Assembly (NCBI GenBank): GCA_051294375.1
Contig: CM119263.1
Location: 11,215,383-11,279,382 of the forward strand
Direction: 5' to 3'
Source of the DNA: Paraspadella gotoi
Taxonomy: Eukaryota > Chaetognatha
DNA length: 64,000 nt
Position numbers and translations under genes: made by a program. Below the pieces are notes generated by a model. It was not told the origin of the DNA. It made no database searches and worked only from the letters and a program-made list of their open reading frames with translations. This document shows, one piece after another, positions 13,659-26,900 of this stretch (the stretch's first letter is position 1; each line of letters starts with the position of its first letter).

Positions 13659-13935
13659 AGTAACGGTTATTCCAAGGTGTTGCGCCGCATTACTTTTATT
13701 TTTCCTTTCTTATCCTTTGTATTTCCGTTTATAAACGACACGCTCTGCATCGAAATCACGTCTTTTATTCCTTATAGTTTATAATATTTCTAGTAGTCGT
13801 TTAGGTTAGAGGTTTTTTCCTGTTTTAAGAAATGAGCAACAAACTATAGGCAAGTTAAAAGCGTTTTCAACGTAAGTGGGTCAGACTGACGTACAGACCG
13901 ACAGACCAACCGAAAAGTGACTTATAAAGTTGCTC
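13659..13935 (+). repeat. Interspersed repeat, copy 1
   Basis: Matches 59527-59820 in the same orientation. Shared landmarks are TTGCGC(C/G)GCA, GAGGTTTTTTC, AACTATAGGCAA, AACGTAAGTG and CCGAAAAGTGACTTATA. Both copies end at the same GAAAAGTGACTTATAnAGT word, which supports a defined element boundary. Confidence 0.8.
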
Positions 13936-14584
13936 CGCGAGTACTCGCGGCCTAACTAAAAAGTGGAAACGTAACACCGATAACTACGAGGGTCAAGACT
14001 CGTTGAAAACTCGTTCCAGCTCGTTGAATAAAAATTGCGTAAAACGGCGTTGGTTTCTCACTGATGACTGATTCGAGAACTCTGAACATTTTCGTCAGTC
14101 GGTCTGGTACTTTTTGGTGAAATTTCTGCATGATTCTCATCGACCCATAGGCTTAAAGAATTCTACATTCTACATTCTACATTAATACATTTTTTAAAAA
14201 TAAGTTGTAAATTTATCACCGCTTAGTGAAAAAGAGAGACAGAGATCGAGGAGAGACAGACAAACCCGGCCATGAGAAAATTTCCTCTCTGGAACAATCA
14301 TGGTTCTGGCTTCAGCCTATTCACCTTCTTATCTTTTTTTCCCATTAGCATATTGATGTTATTTTCCCTCAGCACATAAGCTTGGGTCATTTGCATATTT
14401 ATAGATTTTTTTAGAAATATGATATTTTTATCACGGTTTTCGGATATAAATGTTAAAGAGATATCAAAACGACCTTTTTTTCCCTCTATTTCTGAACCAT
14501 CCTATCTTACTTAAAAGGTTTCATCTCCCTAATTCTTACCTCTCTTGTCTTTCCCCATCAGCGCCGCGGACTTACGGCGCCACC

Positions 14585-14735
14585 AGCTTTCGGCGGCGCC
14601 AAAAAATCCCTGAGCCTTAGACGCTCGGGGTTCGGCGACAGCGACGGAGGCGGTCAACGTGGCGGAGATGGCGCTGCGAGTGTCAGGGCGGCGCCAGTGG
14701 TGATGGGTCGTGGATCCGTAATGATAGAAGGGCAT
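14585..14735 (-). CDS. Possible first coding exon of an unidentified minus-strand gene
   Basis: On the minus strand an ATG in a good context (CACGTCACCATGC) at 14735 opens a GC-rich frame of about 50 codons, beginning MPFYHYGSTTHHHW. It reaches a strong donor, GCC|GTAAGT, just after ...AAESWWR at about 14585. GC content is far above the flanks. I found no convincing downstream exon on the left and do not recognise the peptide. It may be an isolated first exon with a long intron, or a chance ORF in a CpG-rich promoter. Confidence 0.35.
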
Positions 14736-15515
14736 GGTGACGTGGATTGTAAAGACGGACGGACGGTTGGGAACGTCTGGTTTCGGAAGTAAAAAGAAGA
14801 CGAAAAGTAAAATCGTCGTTAATCTATCGAAGCGTTTTTTAGTGATTGAGTCGATGAGTTTTCAGCGATCATAGATTTCTTGCCTAAAGAATTGATTTAA
14901 TCTTAATAATTTTTTTTTTTGATAACTCGAATTCGAAAAGATGTGAGGCAAAAATGCAGCTCCCTTCTTCCGAGTTCGCGAATCATTAAGATTTTTTTTT
15001 CTTTAACGAATTATGTTTTATCGTCTTAATAAATTTCTTTCTTTTTCCATATTTTTTTAATTTTAGCGGGAAATAATTAAGGCGATGGCTGCTTTTTTTT
15101 GCTACATAACTTTTCAATTTTAGATACAATTTTTTTTAAATTTTTTCTTATTTTTCTTTCCACATTAAAACGAAAGAGAGGAACAGACTTTTTTTCAAAG
15201 TCACCGATTAACGTCGCGAAAATAAGTAAGGATTTCTCAGTCGTCGCTCCGTTTCGTGCTTTCAAGTATTTGTAAGACTAAACTAGCCGGCTTCCTTTAC
15301 GTTAGTTAGATCTATGGATCCGGAAATGTTGGTGTCTTCGTCCATAATTCCGAGGGATGTAGTATTTTTAGAATCGTTCCTCCTTTCGTTGCGTGTTTTG
15401 ATTCCTTCTCTATGAAACTTTTTTTGGATGCTTAAAAAAAAAAAACGCAGAAGGAAAGAGAAACGATGACTTTCGCTGTTTCAGTCCAATGAAGGATTTG
15501 AAGAATAATATTGTA

Positions 15516-15633
<118 letters not shown>

Positions 15634-16233
15634 GAATTCGTTGGCGTGAAATTGTGACGTCATTCGATTGTCACTGACTCGCGAAGTGTGAGACCGAAGT
15701 CGGTTCCGGGTTCCGGGTGAATAGCTTGTGTAAACGTGGAAATGAAGTAATAAGGAAAAAAAAAGTTCTGCTGTATTCCGTAAGGAGGATCTTTTAAAAT
15801 ACAAGGGCTTATACTATTAAAATTCTAAATACAAAATAAAACGCAACGTCTAATCTCGCTCTATATCTTTATAAATTTAAGAATCTGACGCAAGAAAATG
15901 AGCGAATCAAAATCGAAAAAATGGCGACTGACAAACATCTCCAAACGAACCTCCTCAACCGGAGGAACGGCGATGAACAAACAAAAAAGTATTTGTGAGA
16001 CGATTTTAAAGACTTAATCTCGATTCGACGGATCGATCATTGATTAATTGAGTGATTGATCTTTAAATATTGATTGATTACGAAATTCAAAGGTTATTAT
16101 ATTAATTAATTTATTTTTTTTCTTCACTTCTTCATTTATATTTAATTCCTTTCATTTTCTATCCTTCTTATTCCTTCATCATTTCCCTTTCCCTTTCTTC
16201 TGCAATTCCCCGCCGTTTCCTTCTTCCGCTCAG

Positions 16234-19200
16234 GCTCTCTGCGTTCCTCACACCCGTTCTCCTTCGCCTCCACAACTTCCTTCGGGCAAGCGACTCGTAG
16301 CGTATCAGCATCTCCTTACTCCGCCCGCATCCTCATCACTGAACGGGGCCTTCAGAAATTGTCGCAGGCGTTGCTGACGTCGCTGACGCGGAAGCTGCAG
16401 CGGATGGAAGTGCCAAACTTTTACTACACTGAGGGAATCGTCTTGTTAGCGGATCATTCCTCGTGAGCGGAAGGGTGGGGCTGTTGAGATTGCGTGTCGG
16501 AGGATCAATCTCTCTCACTCTTTCTCGCTTGTTTAAATTTTCGCGCAGGGTCTTGAGCCAATCCCTGCACTACCTCTTGAAGCGCTGCGTGTTGAGCGGG
16601 CTGCGTCGACGCCGCGGCTCCGGCTGCCTCGTCAACATCGTTGCCGAATTCCGACTACGGGATTCCCATGTGGGAGTCGGCGACGGTTTTATCCATTGGC
16701 GTCTGAAAGGCGACTTTAGGGGAAGCGCCGACTACACTTACAGGCAAGTGGGTGGAAGAAAAATAAAATATAAAGCGAGAAAAAAATCTATAAATTAATC
16801 AATCAATAATGTCCAAAAATTATCCGATGAAACATTCATTAAATTAACTGGAATCCACCTGGATCCAACTGGAAATACCTGCAACCGCCTTTTCAGCATG
16901 TCAGGCGTTTCCGATTACGGGACAGCCGAGGTCATCATCGAAGGCCTCGAGTTGACCTTTGGCGTGGTTGTGGATTCACAAATGGGCGACAACAAGCTCA
17001 AGCTTCGAGTCGTGGAGCCCACCGATGGGACGACGCCTGTGACTGGACCGAAGCCGAAAGTCGAATTCAAAAATCTCAAAATAGATTTTACCTCCCATGG
17101 AAAAATCTGCGCGAAGATTAAATCACTTAGGGCCAGGCGTAGGTTGTACTAATTGGAAGATGTTAGTGGTGTGTGTGGTAAATACGATAGTTTGATGGTG
17201 GTTTTAACTTTTTTTGTTATCATGGGCTACACGTTTCAAATTAAATTTGTCAAGCCTAAGTAAAAAAACCAAAAAATCAAACCGATTAACAGACATCGGT
17301 ATTACCGATCAAAATTTAAATTTAAATACCAGCTGGAAGAAGCACCTCCGCCGTTGGCTGACGGAAGAGTGCGGGCTTGACTTCGCTTACCTCTTCAACT
17401 CTAGTAAAGTCTCCTTCGATACGGTCTTCTTCAAGGAGTGGACGGAAGGATCGAAACGCCTGGGGCTCGAGTCGCAGATCGAGAGCATCCGGTTCCGGCG
17501 CAGATCTTGGATCATCGTCGCCCTCGGCGTTAAACTGCGAATCGTCGCGTCGTCTTCGAGGGAATCCATGCCGGAGCACACCGAGCACAGCCATCACGAT
17601 ACGATCAGAGATTCCTACAAGGCGAACATCGACGAAACGCTGCGGCGTCTCCCTTCCCAATTTTCCTCGAATCCCGATGTCGTCTTCTTCTTTCCGGAAG
17701 GGCTCGTCGACGAAGTCTTTTCCTCTGTGGTCTCCACGGAGTTGGATGCGCTTGTCTCACGGTCGCTTCAGGTTCATTCCCGGCGCGGGGCGATCCGACT
17801 TTTTAAGTTTTTTTTAGTCATTTATAATGAGGTAGTTTTTTATAACTCGAAAAATTAAGTCATCGCTATAAAGACTATTTAAATTTTACACACTATAGTC
17901 ACGCGTGGCGTCACTCTCGTTGCCTGGATGCGACCAAATCGGCGTCACCACTTTCTTCCATTCGATGCCGGAACTGAGGCTGACGCAGACGCGAGGCGTG
18001 GTCGTTAGCGCCGTCATCATTGTCGAGGTTTTTTAGTGAAAAAATTAAAACCGAATTCTGTTATTCTAATGAAATATTTTGTTGAACTATATTTATTTAA
18101 AATTCTCCATCTTCTCCTAAGGTCAACGCCACCGCCATGGAGATCGGCCCTGGACTCGGGGGCAAAGTCTACTTCCGAATCAGATACTCGTTTCAGATGG
18201 GAGGGCGAATCGAAACTGTACCAGGTCCACGCGAGGGCGACGATGGCCAATTGGTCTGGCATCTCGAAAACTACACTGGAAGAGCAATTATTCTGGTAGG
18301 TTTAACGTGGCTAACGTGCCAGCCAATGTTGATTCGAGTACTCTCACTTTACAAATGAATAGAGTAAATCAGTACAAGTATAAAAAATCTTCTTCTTACA
18401 GTTTTATATGTCTTTATTTTTAAAATCAAACGATTATATCACATTTTATTAGCACTCAAAGCAAATGTTAAAAATATTTTTTAACAATTTTAAAATATTC
18501 AAATCTTTTCAACAACCAGAAATATTTTTTTCATTTACTTGGTTAAATAATAATTTGTCGCCACGGTATAACCATGGCCATAAGCCTTTCCTTACAGATT
18601 TTCATCATAGCCCTTCCGGATTTGAGAGTATCGAATTGGTTCACATTGATAGAATAATAAATATGCAGATGGTTTGATACAGCTAATACTGTATGTTGAA
18701 TTAACTATTAGTTTCATCATATTCTACTACATTTTAAGATTTCAAAATATTTATTTCAATATTACATTCAAATTATAATTATTAATTGTGGTTAAGAAGT
18801 TTAATGTTGCACTACAGACTTGAAAGTCGAAATTCTCTGTTCACTTCAGGAATCCCAGGTGCCTGGGTTGCGAGCGACCTCTCGCCTCATGCAGGAGACT
18901 CGATCTCGCGTCGCCCAGACGGTGCAGCAAATGGGCCTGGAGGCCTGGGCGCAGTTCAACGAGGAATACAAAGGTTGCATTGCCTTGGTGTCATTGCCAT
19001 GCGACCTTGCGGCCAGTGCGATCGAGGTAAGTCGTTTTGAAAGCCATCGCGAAATATGAAAGGAAGAAAAAAAAATATTAAAAACCAAAACAACATAAGA
19101 TGAAGCTTGGTCTCGCGGAGGGATACGTCGCCGTGCTCGCCAACATCTGTTTGAAGTCGAAATCCGAGGCGAGGGCGGCGACGAAGAAATGGAAATGGAG

Positions 19201-19240
19201 AAGAACGGACTCAAAAAGATTTCAACAGATGTCAATTTAA
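16234..19240 (+). CDS. BPI/LBP/PLUNC-family lipid-binding protein (first exon not found)
   Basis: Likely secreted or granule protein that binds lipids or lipopolysaccharide through two BPI barrels; the family acts in innate immunity and lipid transport. Proposed exons: 16234-16462, 16549-16743, 16897-17142, 17333-17771, 17899-18027, 18122-18295, 18850-19026 and 19100-19240 (TAA). All phases agree, giving about 575 codons; human BPI is about 487 aa. Family signs in order are ARILITERGLQKLSQ near the N-terminus (compare the BPI ARITxKGL start), GVSDYGTAEVIIEGLEL plus DNKLKLRV in barrel 1, a linker LDFAYLFNSSKVSFDTVFF, and in barrel 2 NPDVVFFFPEGLVDEVF, MPELRL, FNEEYKGCIALVSLP and EGYVAVLANI. 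The signal-peptide exon upstream of 16234 was not identified. The 16744-16896 intron uses a GC donor; the donors at 17143, 17772 and 18028 are weak. An AATAAA lies at 19350. Family assignment is firm and exon edges near 17.1-17.3 kb are less sure. Confidence 0.78.
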
Positions 19241-20494
19241 AAAAAGAATATTACGTGAATAGCGTATTATAAAAAAAAATTTAAATATTTTTTTATTGCT
19301 AGTGCAAGATATATCACACGAAAAGTGATTGCCTGGTTTCTAATTATTGAATAAACTAGATTATAATAATGCCCTCATTTAATGTAACAGCGGTTATGGT
19401 AAAAAAATAAATTTATTGATTGCCTAATCTGGTAGCCCTGCTTTACTTTTGTCAACGAATTAGAGGCTTAGTGCCTTGCCGTGCTTCTTTCGGCATGGAA
19501 CTTAAAACAAAAGGGAAATGGACCAATGAGTCAATTGCACTGTTGCCCTTTAGCATGAAACGTCACGATGCAACAGAAACTACGAAGGCGGAACCTTTAG
19601 CCGCGTACGCTGCTTATCGCGAGACTGAAGTGAAGGATAATTAAAAAGCTATTCTGAGGACGGCCATTAACGAGGCCAAAGGTATTTCACCTCCACTTAA
19701 TTATCGGCGGCTTTTAAAAGCAGCTGAACTCAATCAAAGCGCTTCTCTGCTTTTCCTTCTTCGTTTCTACAACTTGTTTCATTCTGTGTCTCTCAACGTT
19801 TTATAATTATATTGAAAAATACCCAATTAGCTTGAGCTCGTTCTCTTGACTCCTGAAAAAGATTCCTAATAACGTATGAATTATAAACCTTGATTAGTTT
19901 AAACGAGAAATATGTTGAATTAATTTTAAAGTATAAAACATTCATAACTCAAAATACAACTTGTTTCAAAATATTTTAACAAAGTTACATATTTTTAAAA
20001 TTTTCTGTATAAACCGTGCGTGAAATTTTACGAAATACTCCCCTATCATTATTTATAGCTGCTTGACTGAGATTTAATTAATTGAAGAAAATAGATTGAG
20101 TTGACCGTTGCAGACGATAACACCGATAGTCACTTCGTTCAACTTTTTTTCCCTTCGTAAATTTTAAACAAAGCGATTTTTCTCGAACTAGTTGTACTTT
20201 CAAAATTAAATACGTACTTCACGAACTAATTATTCATAATTGAAGGTCTGAAAAAAAAACCTGTTTAAAACTGTCGTTTTGTTATCGTCTACACGATCTC
20301 TATTCCAACCAGCAAGTTTACAAAATCACCTTTTCAATTTTTTACGTTGAAGTTGTGGCAATTAAATCTGACCGAAATGAGAATGGCTCGCCAAGTGTTC
20401 CCAGTTTAACCGGTCATTTGAGTGCGGTCGTATCAAAATAGTAATGATATTACTTCGCTTCAACCTTTGATTTATCATTCTCGGTAGACGGGAT
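19241..20494. other. Spacer between the BPI-like gene and DDAH
   Basis: An AATAAA at 19350-19355 probably ends the BPI-like transcript. An ORF at 19420-19644 has no recognisable motif or splice context. The remainder is AT-rich and presumably contains the DDAH promoter, but no TATA box could be picked with confidence. Confidence 0.5.
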
Positions 20495-20515
20495 TGAAAT
20501 CTACAAAGCTTCGAA

Positions 20516-22069
20516 ATGCCTATCTCCGCCACACTCTCCAACTTCCGCTATACCCACGCCATTGTGTCTTCCATTCCCGAGTCTCTCGCCGCCCAAGCGC
20601 TGCGCAGCGACGCCGATGTCGTGGTAGACATGAATGCTGCGCGACTCGAGCACCGGCGCTACGTAACGGCATTGGAATCGTTAGGACTCGTTGTCCTGAA
20701 GTTGCCGTCCGACGAGAAGCTTCCCGATTGCGTCTTCGTCGAAGACCCCGTCGTCGTCGCCGGTGGAAAGGCGTTCCTCACGAGGCCAGGTATAGTAGGG
20801 AGATCTGTGGCCACTGTTTGGTGGTCGCAAGGGAAGCCGGCTACTGACTCTCTTTCTCTCCCTCTCTCCTAGCCGCTGTTCCGTTTCTCGGGTTTCAATC
20901 TCAATATTCTATCTCGACATGTACACATCTCCTTGTATCTTGTACCCCTACATATCGTTTAAATAAATTTCGACCTTTTTGCACATGAAATATATGCCTA
21001 TGCTAAATGTATTGATATGATGTCATACCTCTTAATTCAAAATTTTCTGTAGGCGCGAAAGAACGTCTTGAAGAAGCGCGGAAAATGAAATCATTTTTGG
21101 AAAAATCGTCAATGAGACTAAAGGTCTGAGCGTATAAACCTTATCTATTTATCAAGTTTTACTTTACAAACGAAGAAAATCCAATTTATACACTTTGACA
21201 TTTTCATAAAAAAATCTTGACTTGCCCAAGACTTCACTGTTCATTATCTAAAATTCGAATTTTGATATTAACTTTAACGCGCTTTATATTTATTTTAATT
21301 TCATTAATAAAAAAAGGGTGTCTCAATCTAACCAGATCATCGATACCTGCCAAGAGCACGCGACTATCGACGGAGGCGACGTTCTCTTCACGGGCGCCGA
21401 ATTTTTCGTCGGCGTCTCCGACAGAACAAACCGCGAAGGTATCGCCGCGTTGGCCGCCGCCTTTCCGGAGTTTCCAGTTCACGGCATTACCGTCGACGCA
21501 GGGCTGCATCTCAAGAGCTTCTGCTCCATGGCGGCGCCCGGCGTTGTTTTAATCGGATCTTCAGAGGTGAATGAAGTTTCGAGGTTTAGTCGGTCAATTT
21601 GTAATTTTTTTTAAATATTTATAAGCACCACTACATAATATGTAGTAAATATACATGAATCGGCATAATTTTACTTTCGCCGACTGGGATTAGGGCGGTA
21701 TAGGTTTAGGGTTTGGGGTAATTATGGTTATTATTATTTTACACTGTTATTCAAAAAAATGTAAAATGTTTAGGTTATTTGATTTCCTTCGTTATAAAAC
21801 AGGCAGCCTCTTCGGCGAAGCGTCAAATGCTCGCGGCGTCGACGTCGCTCGACTTCGTCGTCGTGCCTCACGACGCGGCAGCTAACTGCGTCGTCGTCGG
21901 CGATGTCATTCTCCATCGATCACGAGACGAGTTTCCCGAATCGGTGGACGTCATTGAAGAGCGATTCCGCGACCAGAAGCGTATTTCTTTGACAAACACC
22001 GAATTGGCAAAAGTTGACGGCGCCCTAACCTGTTGCAGCGTATTGATCGACGCCTCGGAAGGGCATTGA
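20516..22069 (+). CDS. DDAH: Dimethylarginine dimethylaminohydrolase
   Basis: Cytosolic enzyme that hydrolyses asymmetric dimethylarginine and monomethylarginine to citrulline plus dimethylamine or methylamine. This relieves inhibition of nitric oxide synthase. Four exons: 20516-20789, 21053-21123, 21336-21566 and 21803-22069, encoding 280 aa (human DDAH1 is 285). An in-frame TGA at 20495 supports the start. Motifs are LPDCVFVED in exon 1, DGGDVLFTG and AGLHLKSFCSM (catalytic His at residue 173) in exon 3, and LTCCSVLID with the catalytic Cys at about residue 270 near the C-terminus. Phases are 1, 0 and 0. The exon 2 donor (AAG|GTCTGA) is weak, but the protein continues smoothly across it. 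Poly(A) signal AATAAA lies at 22201. The gene looks intact and functional. DDAH1 and DDAH2 subtypes cannot be separated here. Confidence 0.97.
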
Positions 22070-22200
22070 TCGAAGACTTTAAATTTTAATCTTATGACAG
22101 ATTTTTTTCGTTTTAACCATTTTTGATTTCCCAATTTCATTCGATTGGATAATTTTTCATTTTTAAACTTTAAACTCTGTATTCTACTCCTCTATATTTT

Positions 22201-22206
22201 AATAAA
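22201..22206 (+). terminator. Poly(A) signal of DDAH
   Basis: AATAAA 132 nt after the DDAH stop codon, the first such hexamer in the 3' flank. Confidence 0.6.
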
Positions 22207-23730
22207 TACGTATTCAAAGTGAGAATGCGATAGAAACAAAGTCAGATACATATAGGGCAGCGGCTTCGGGTAAAATGTCATTATATGTAGATACCTCACT
22301 CGAGAGCCAATATTAGTTTATTTTTTATACATTTTTATGCCGGTCCCTGGAGGATGATATCAATATTCACTTGCAAAAAACCGTTTTTAAATTCCTACAA
22401 TGGTTTCCGAGATATAGTCATAAACGTCAGCCTTGAAAGGCAAAATTTGTCAGAATAAAATTTTCGAGTTTTTTCTTAGATTTCTGACGCGCTAGTACAA
22501 ACTATTTAAAAAAAGAGAAAACGTTTTGCTGATTTCTTCCAGCATAATCCATAAATGTGTAAGACGATGGGTACACCTGAAAGTGATATGTCTCTAGAGG
22601 ACGGAAAATTTTTCTTTAGGTTTTATTTTAAAATTTAGGTATTGTACCAATAGGATAAATTGAGATACTCCCACTTTGCCAAAATTTTTATTTAACAAAG
22701 ATTTGTACTGCGTAGTTCAAATCCTTAGTTCTCTAACGGTAAAAAAGTTATTTTCTTGAATAACTTTGGAAAGAAAAGAGGTAAGAATGTGGGTGAGGTA
22801 TTAAATTAAAGCCCTAATCATGGGACACCTCTCTAAAATAGTTTTATTAAATTTTATCCATAAATCTTTACTCAGCTTTTATTTAAATCGGAGTTAAAAG
22901 TATAACAGTTTTTTGCATTAAAAATTTCAATGAAGGCATGGGAAATTTTTTTCTTCTTTCGTAATATGAAAAAGGAAAGACTAAATTACATTTTGATTAC
23001 CATTAAATTTGCTCTACTCTATAAATTTGCTTGTATTTTTTAGTTAAAGTAAAAAACAAGCAAAATTTATGAAGTAACTGGTTAAAATGTTTTTTTAAAT
23101 ATGAAAAATGATAAATACAAAAATATTTTCAGATTGATATAAACAGTCTGGACGTCTACCTTCTTGTCTGTGAAAAAAAAATTGTCATTTTTCATTATCT
23201 TCAACTGCAAACAAAAAGCTTGACACCATGCTTGTTTATCATAATAAAATTTTAAAAAATTACATAGCTGGCAACATATTTGACTAAGCAAGACATCATT
23301 GTGTTTATCTGTATTGATAATTTTCTTTTAAATATAACAACCTTTATACAAGGAATTTAATTCTATTACTTATCATCCGTTTTAATTAAGAAAAAAAATT
23401 TCGCGGAATAGCCCATTGGAAAGGGTTCATTGACTGACTTAATGATCGAATTTTTTAGGTTTCTTTACTGCCCCCATTTCACAAATCATAAAAGGTCATG
23501 ATTATCATGTCAGTATGTCCAGATTATCTGTACCCTTTCTGCAACCTGCATTCTGAATTTTCTTTTTTTCCCTTTCAAATGTATTAAATAAAAAAATTAT
23601 TTGAGAGAACGATTGGCGTGGAGGATGCCATTGGTAAGCCTTAGTTACCCCACTTCCCGATCGAATATTTAAACGAGGTTTTTTTTCCATCTATTCGAGA
23701 CATAACACTAACTATTGGTACTATTAATTT
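22207..23730. other. Convergent spacer without recognisable gene
   Basis: Strongly AT-rich DNA between the 3' ends of DDAH (+) and the hyaluronidase gene (-). No GC-rich exon-like block was seen. Confidence 0.6.
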
Positions 23731-23736
23731 TTTATT
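23731..23736 (-). terminator. Poly(A) signal of the hyaluronidase gene
   Basis: TTTATT on the plus strand reads AATAAA on the minus strand, about 190 nt after the stop codon. Confidence 0.5.
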
Positions 23737-23921
23737 TTTTCATGAAATTTTGTGTAATCAGAGAAACGTTTAGCGTGTCAAAAAAATATGGAAAAAAAAG
23801 AGAAAAACGTTCTGACAAATTTAAAAATTTATGGAGGAATCTATTATATGGTATAAAAAACGTGAGATTCATTCAAAATTGCTTGTCATAATGACTCGGG
23901 GGAAAATTGGATTGACGATTT

Positions 23922-26900
23922 TCACGTGACAGTTTCGCTACTGGTCGTCCGCCTCTCCTGCTGCTGCTGGTCGAGCTGTGGCTGCTGTTTTTGAGAGGTC
24001 GGGGAAGTTCTATCGAAATCTTGAAGTTGCAACCGCTCTTCATCGGAGAAGCTGGAAGGATCAGAACTGGTAAAACTCTTGTCGCTCCTCTGGCGACGAC
24101 GACGAAAGACCCTAAGAAAAAAAATCAAGACAAATATATTCTACAGCGGTATATAACCGATTTTTCCCGCTAATTTTTGATTAACTAACTTTTTTATGCT
24201 TTTGATTATGACGTAAATTCCGACGACGATGATAATGGCGACAAAGACAGTGGCCGAATGCCACAACAGCTGCTGCAATGGCGGCGACGACTCTTTATCG
24301 CTCTTGCTGTCGTCACTCACGACGCCGTCCGTAACCTTGTCCTCCCGAGGTTCGTCCTCGTAGTCGCAGTAGCGGCCACGCCTCCCTCCAAAGCACTCGC
24401 AGACAACGGTGGTGTTGACGATGACGCAACTTCCTCTGAAGTTGCATATGGCGTCGACGCAAGGACGCACGCGAGTCTGGCAACGCTCGCCAGCGTGAAA
24501 AGCGTCGCAGGCGCAAGAGTAGCCAGAACCGCCAAATCGACGCTGACAGACGCCCCCATTAAGGCACGGCGTGGAATGGCAGGGATCGGTGAGTGTACAG
24601 CGCCGGCCGAAGTAGGGCGCCGGACAGACGCATCCAAAGTCGTCGGGTTCGCCGTCATCGCCTTCGCCATCGGCGGCAAAAACAGTGACGCCGGCAACGA
24701 CGGTGACGCAGACGCCACCGTTGACGCAAGGCGAGGAAACGCAGGGATCGAGGCGAGATTCGCAGGTTTGGCCGGTCAGGTCGGACGGGCAGAGACAGAT
24801 AAACGCGCTCGGGTATGGAGGCGAGATCCTGGGTGAAGCAATATATGCAGAGATAAACAGTTATGTTGAAGGCAGACAAATGAAGCCCCACTTACTCTGT
24901 CCCATTAGCCAACCCCATCGCCGAGACGCAAGTTCCTCTCGGTCCACACGGCGCTGACACGCAAGGGTCAACAACATCCTCGCACATCGCCCCCGCGAAA
25001 CCAGGCGCGCATGCGCATTCGAACCGAAACAGCGCGTCGACGCAGACGCCTCCGTTGGCACAGGGGCGGGCGCGGCACTCGTCTCGGTAGGCGTGTCGAA
25101 GGTAAGGACCCAGGGTGTCCACGAGATAGTCGGTGAGGTTGGCGCAGAAGCCGCGGTTGCGGAATGGTAAGGAGGAGCCCCAGAGGACGATCCCATCGGG
25201 GCCGGCGGGAGTGAAAGAGCTACCTGGGTAGGAAAAAATTAATTTGTTAGGCACTACTGAGCTTAAATAAAAGCTTAGGAGTCAGGAAGGTTGATTGGCT
25301 TTTTAGGTTTTGGGTCAACTTGGATGTTTAAAACATTTTAAACTGTGGAAAAAATCAGATTTATGAGACGCGCCATGAATGTGGAAGTGTATTATTGGTC
25401 ATTTCAGTGTCATAATTCATTCATAAAATAAATAAATAATAATAAATAAAATAATAATAATAATAAATAAACTTTAAAATACGCACCAAAAGCAAGGTGC
25501 AGTTCCTCGACACTCATAAACTCCGTCTTTCCCCCACTTCCAAAAATGTTGGTGAACTTCCAAACGGGAAGATCCGGTTTTCCCGCCGCCTTCGCCAGAC
25601 GCCGCGCTTCGGCGATCTGTGCGTGGAAGCGCTTGGCCGGGTCGTCGTGGTCGTAGAAAAGGTAAGTGGAAGGAAAGAGTACGTCGCTGAGGTGGACCAC
25701 CCAAAGAAGGTCGTCGTTGAGGGCCTGCGGAGTGTCATATGAAAATTATTACCGAAAAAAAATTATAAAAAAGAAAGGGTTCATTGTTCAGTAATTTAAT
25801 AATAAAGAATGTTTAAAAAAAAAATAAAAGGACTTACATTTAAAGATATCAAAATTCAATTCTTAATATAAAACGTGGTTCTAAAAGCTAATCCCACAAA
25901 AAAATTAACAGGATTTTACCTGCTGTTTGAGCGAACACGAGGTAAGGCTTGGGTGATGATCATTGTAGCACTCAGGAAATTTGTATAGGCCCCACTTTGC
26001 CCGTGGTCGAAGCTTTTTTGCCATAAGAAATGTTTGGGTTATGAAATTTCTAGCCGCTGCGTTGTAGAGGCGCTTCGCGTGGAATTCAATCTGCCCGATA
26101 GAACAAAAGATCAGTTGGTGGGTGATGATGAAGTTAATTTCATAAACAATAAACGAATAACTTTATATTTACAAAAGATATAAATTAAATTTAATTAAAG
26201 TTCATACTGGTTTACAAAAATTATTTTTAAATTCTCACGTCAGTACTTCTGGTGAGATTCTTTATGGTTTTTATGGCGTATTTTCTTGACAATTCTTTGT
26301 AACGATCAAAGTTCGAGAACAGCCTCGCCCAATGTAGTCGCCAGGCTTCGAAGTCCATTGCGACTAAACCGTTGTATCTGAAACCCCCAATTTAAAAAAA
26401 GTATAATTATTTTTAAATATTTTTATGAGTATAATTTTGAGTTTTTTGACTAATTCGAACTCCTTTAAAAATCTACACCAAAACTGCACAAGATGCACAA
26501 AAATTTTACTCGGGATCCGGCATGTGGCGCTCGATGTCTTTCCTCATTTTCTTCAAATGCCGCGTCATATTCGCCGCCTGAAGAAAGTCGTGTCTATTAA
26601 ACAACTCAAAGTTAAATGTTTAATTTTTTTATTCGAGAATCTTTTTGGGCTTAATTGGACGATGGCACACGAACTCTCAATAAAACTTAATAACTGAGAA
26701 AAAGTCTTTTTTTTGATAGTTTTGTTTTTATTTCATTTATGTACTTTTTCGTTTCATCTCATACGTTTGATCACTTCTCTCACTTATCCGTTCATTCACG
26801 AATCGATTACCTGAGGAATGCCGCCGTAGTATTGCTTGAGGGTTTTTTTGTCAATGTAAGGTTCTAAACCCAAACGATAGAAGGTGATGATTTTGGTGCC

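Noticed and set aside
17322-17660. Minus-strand 112-aa ORF in the BPI-like gene
   Set aside because: Shadow of the plus-strand exon 17333-17771, whose frame continues the BPI-domain pattern.
24258-24957. 192-aa plus-strand ORF over the EGF exons
   Set aside because: Antisense of the cysteine-rich minus-strand exon, which has regular EGF spacing.
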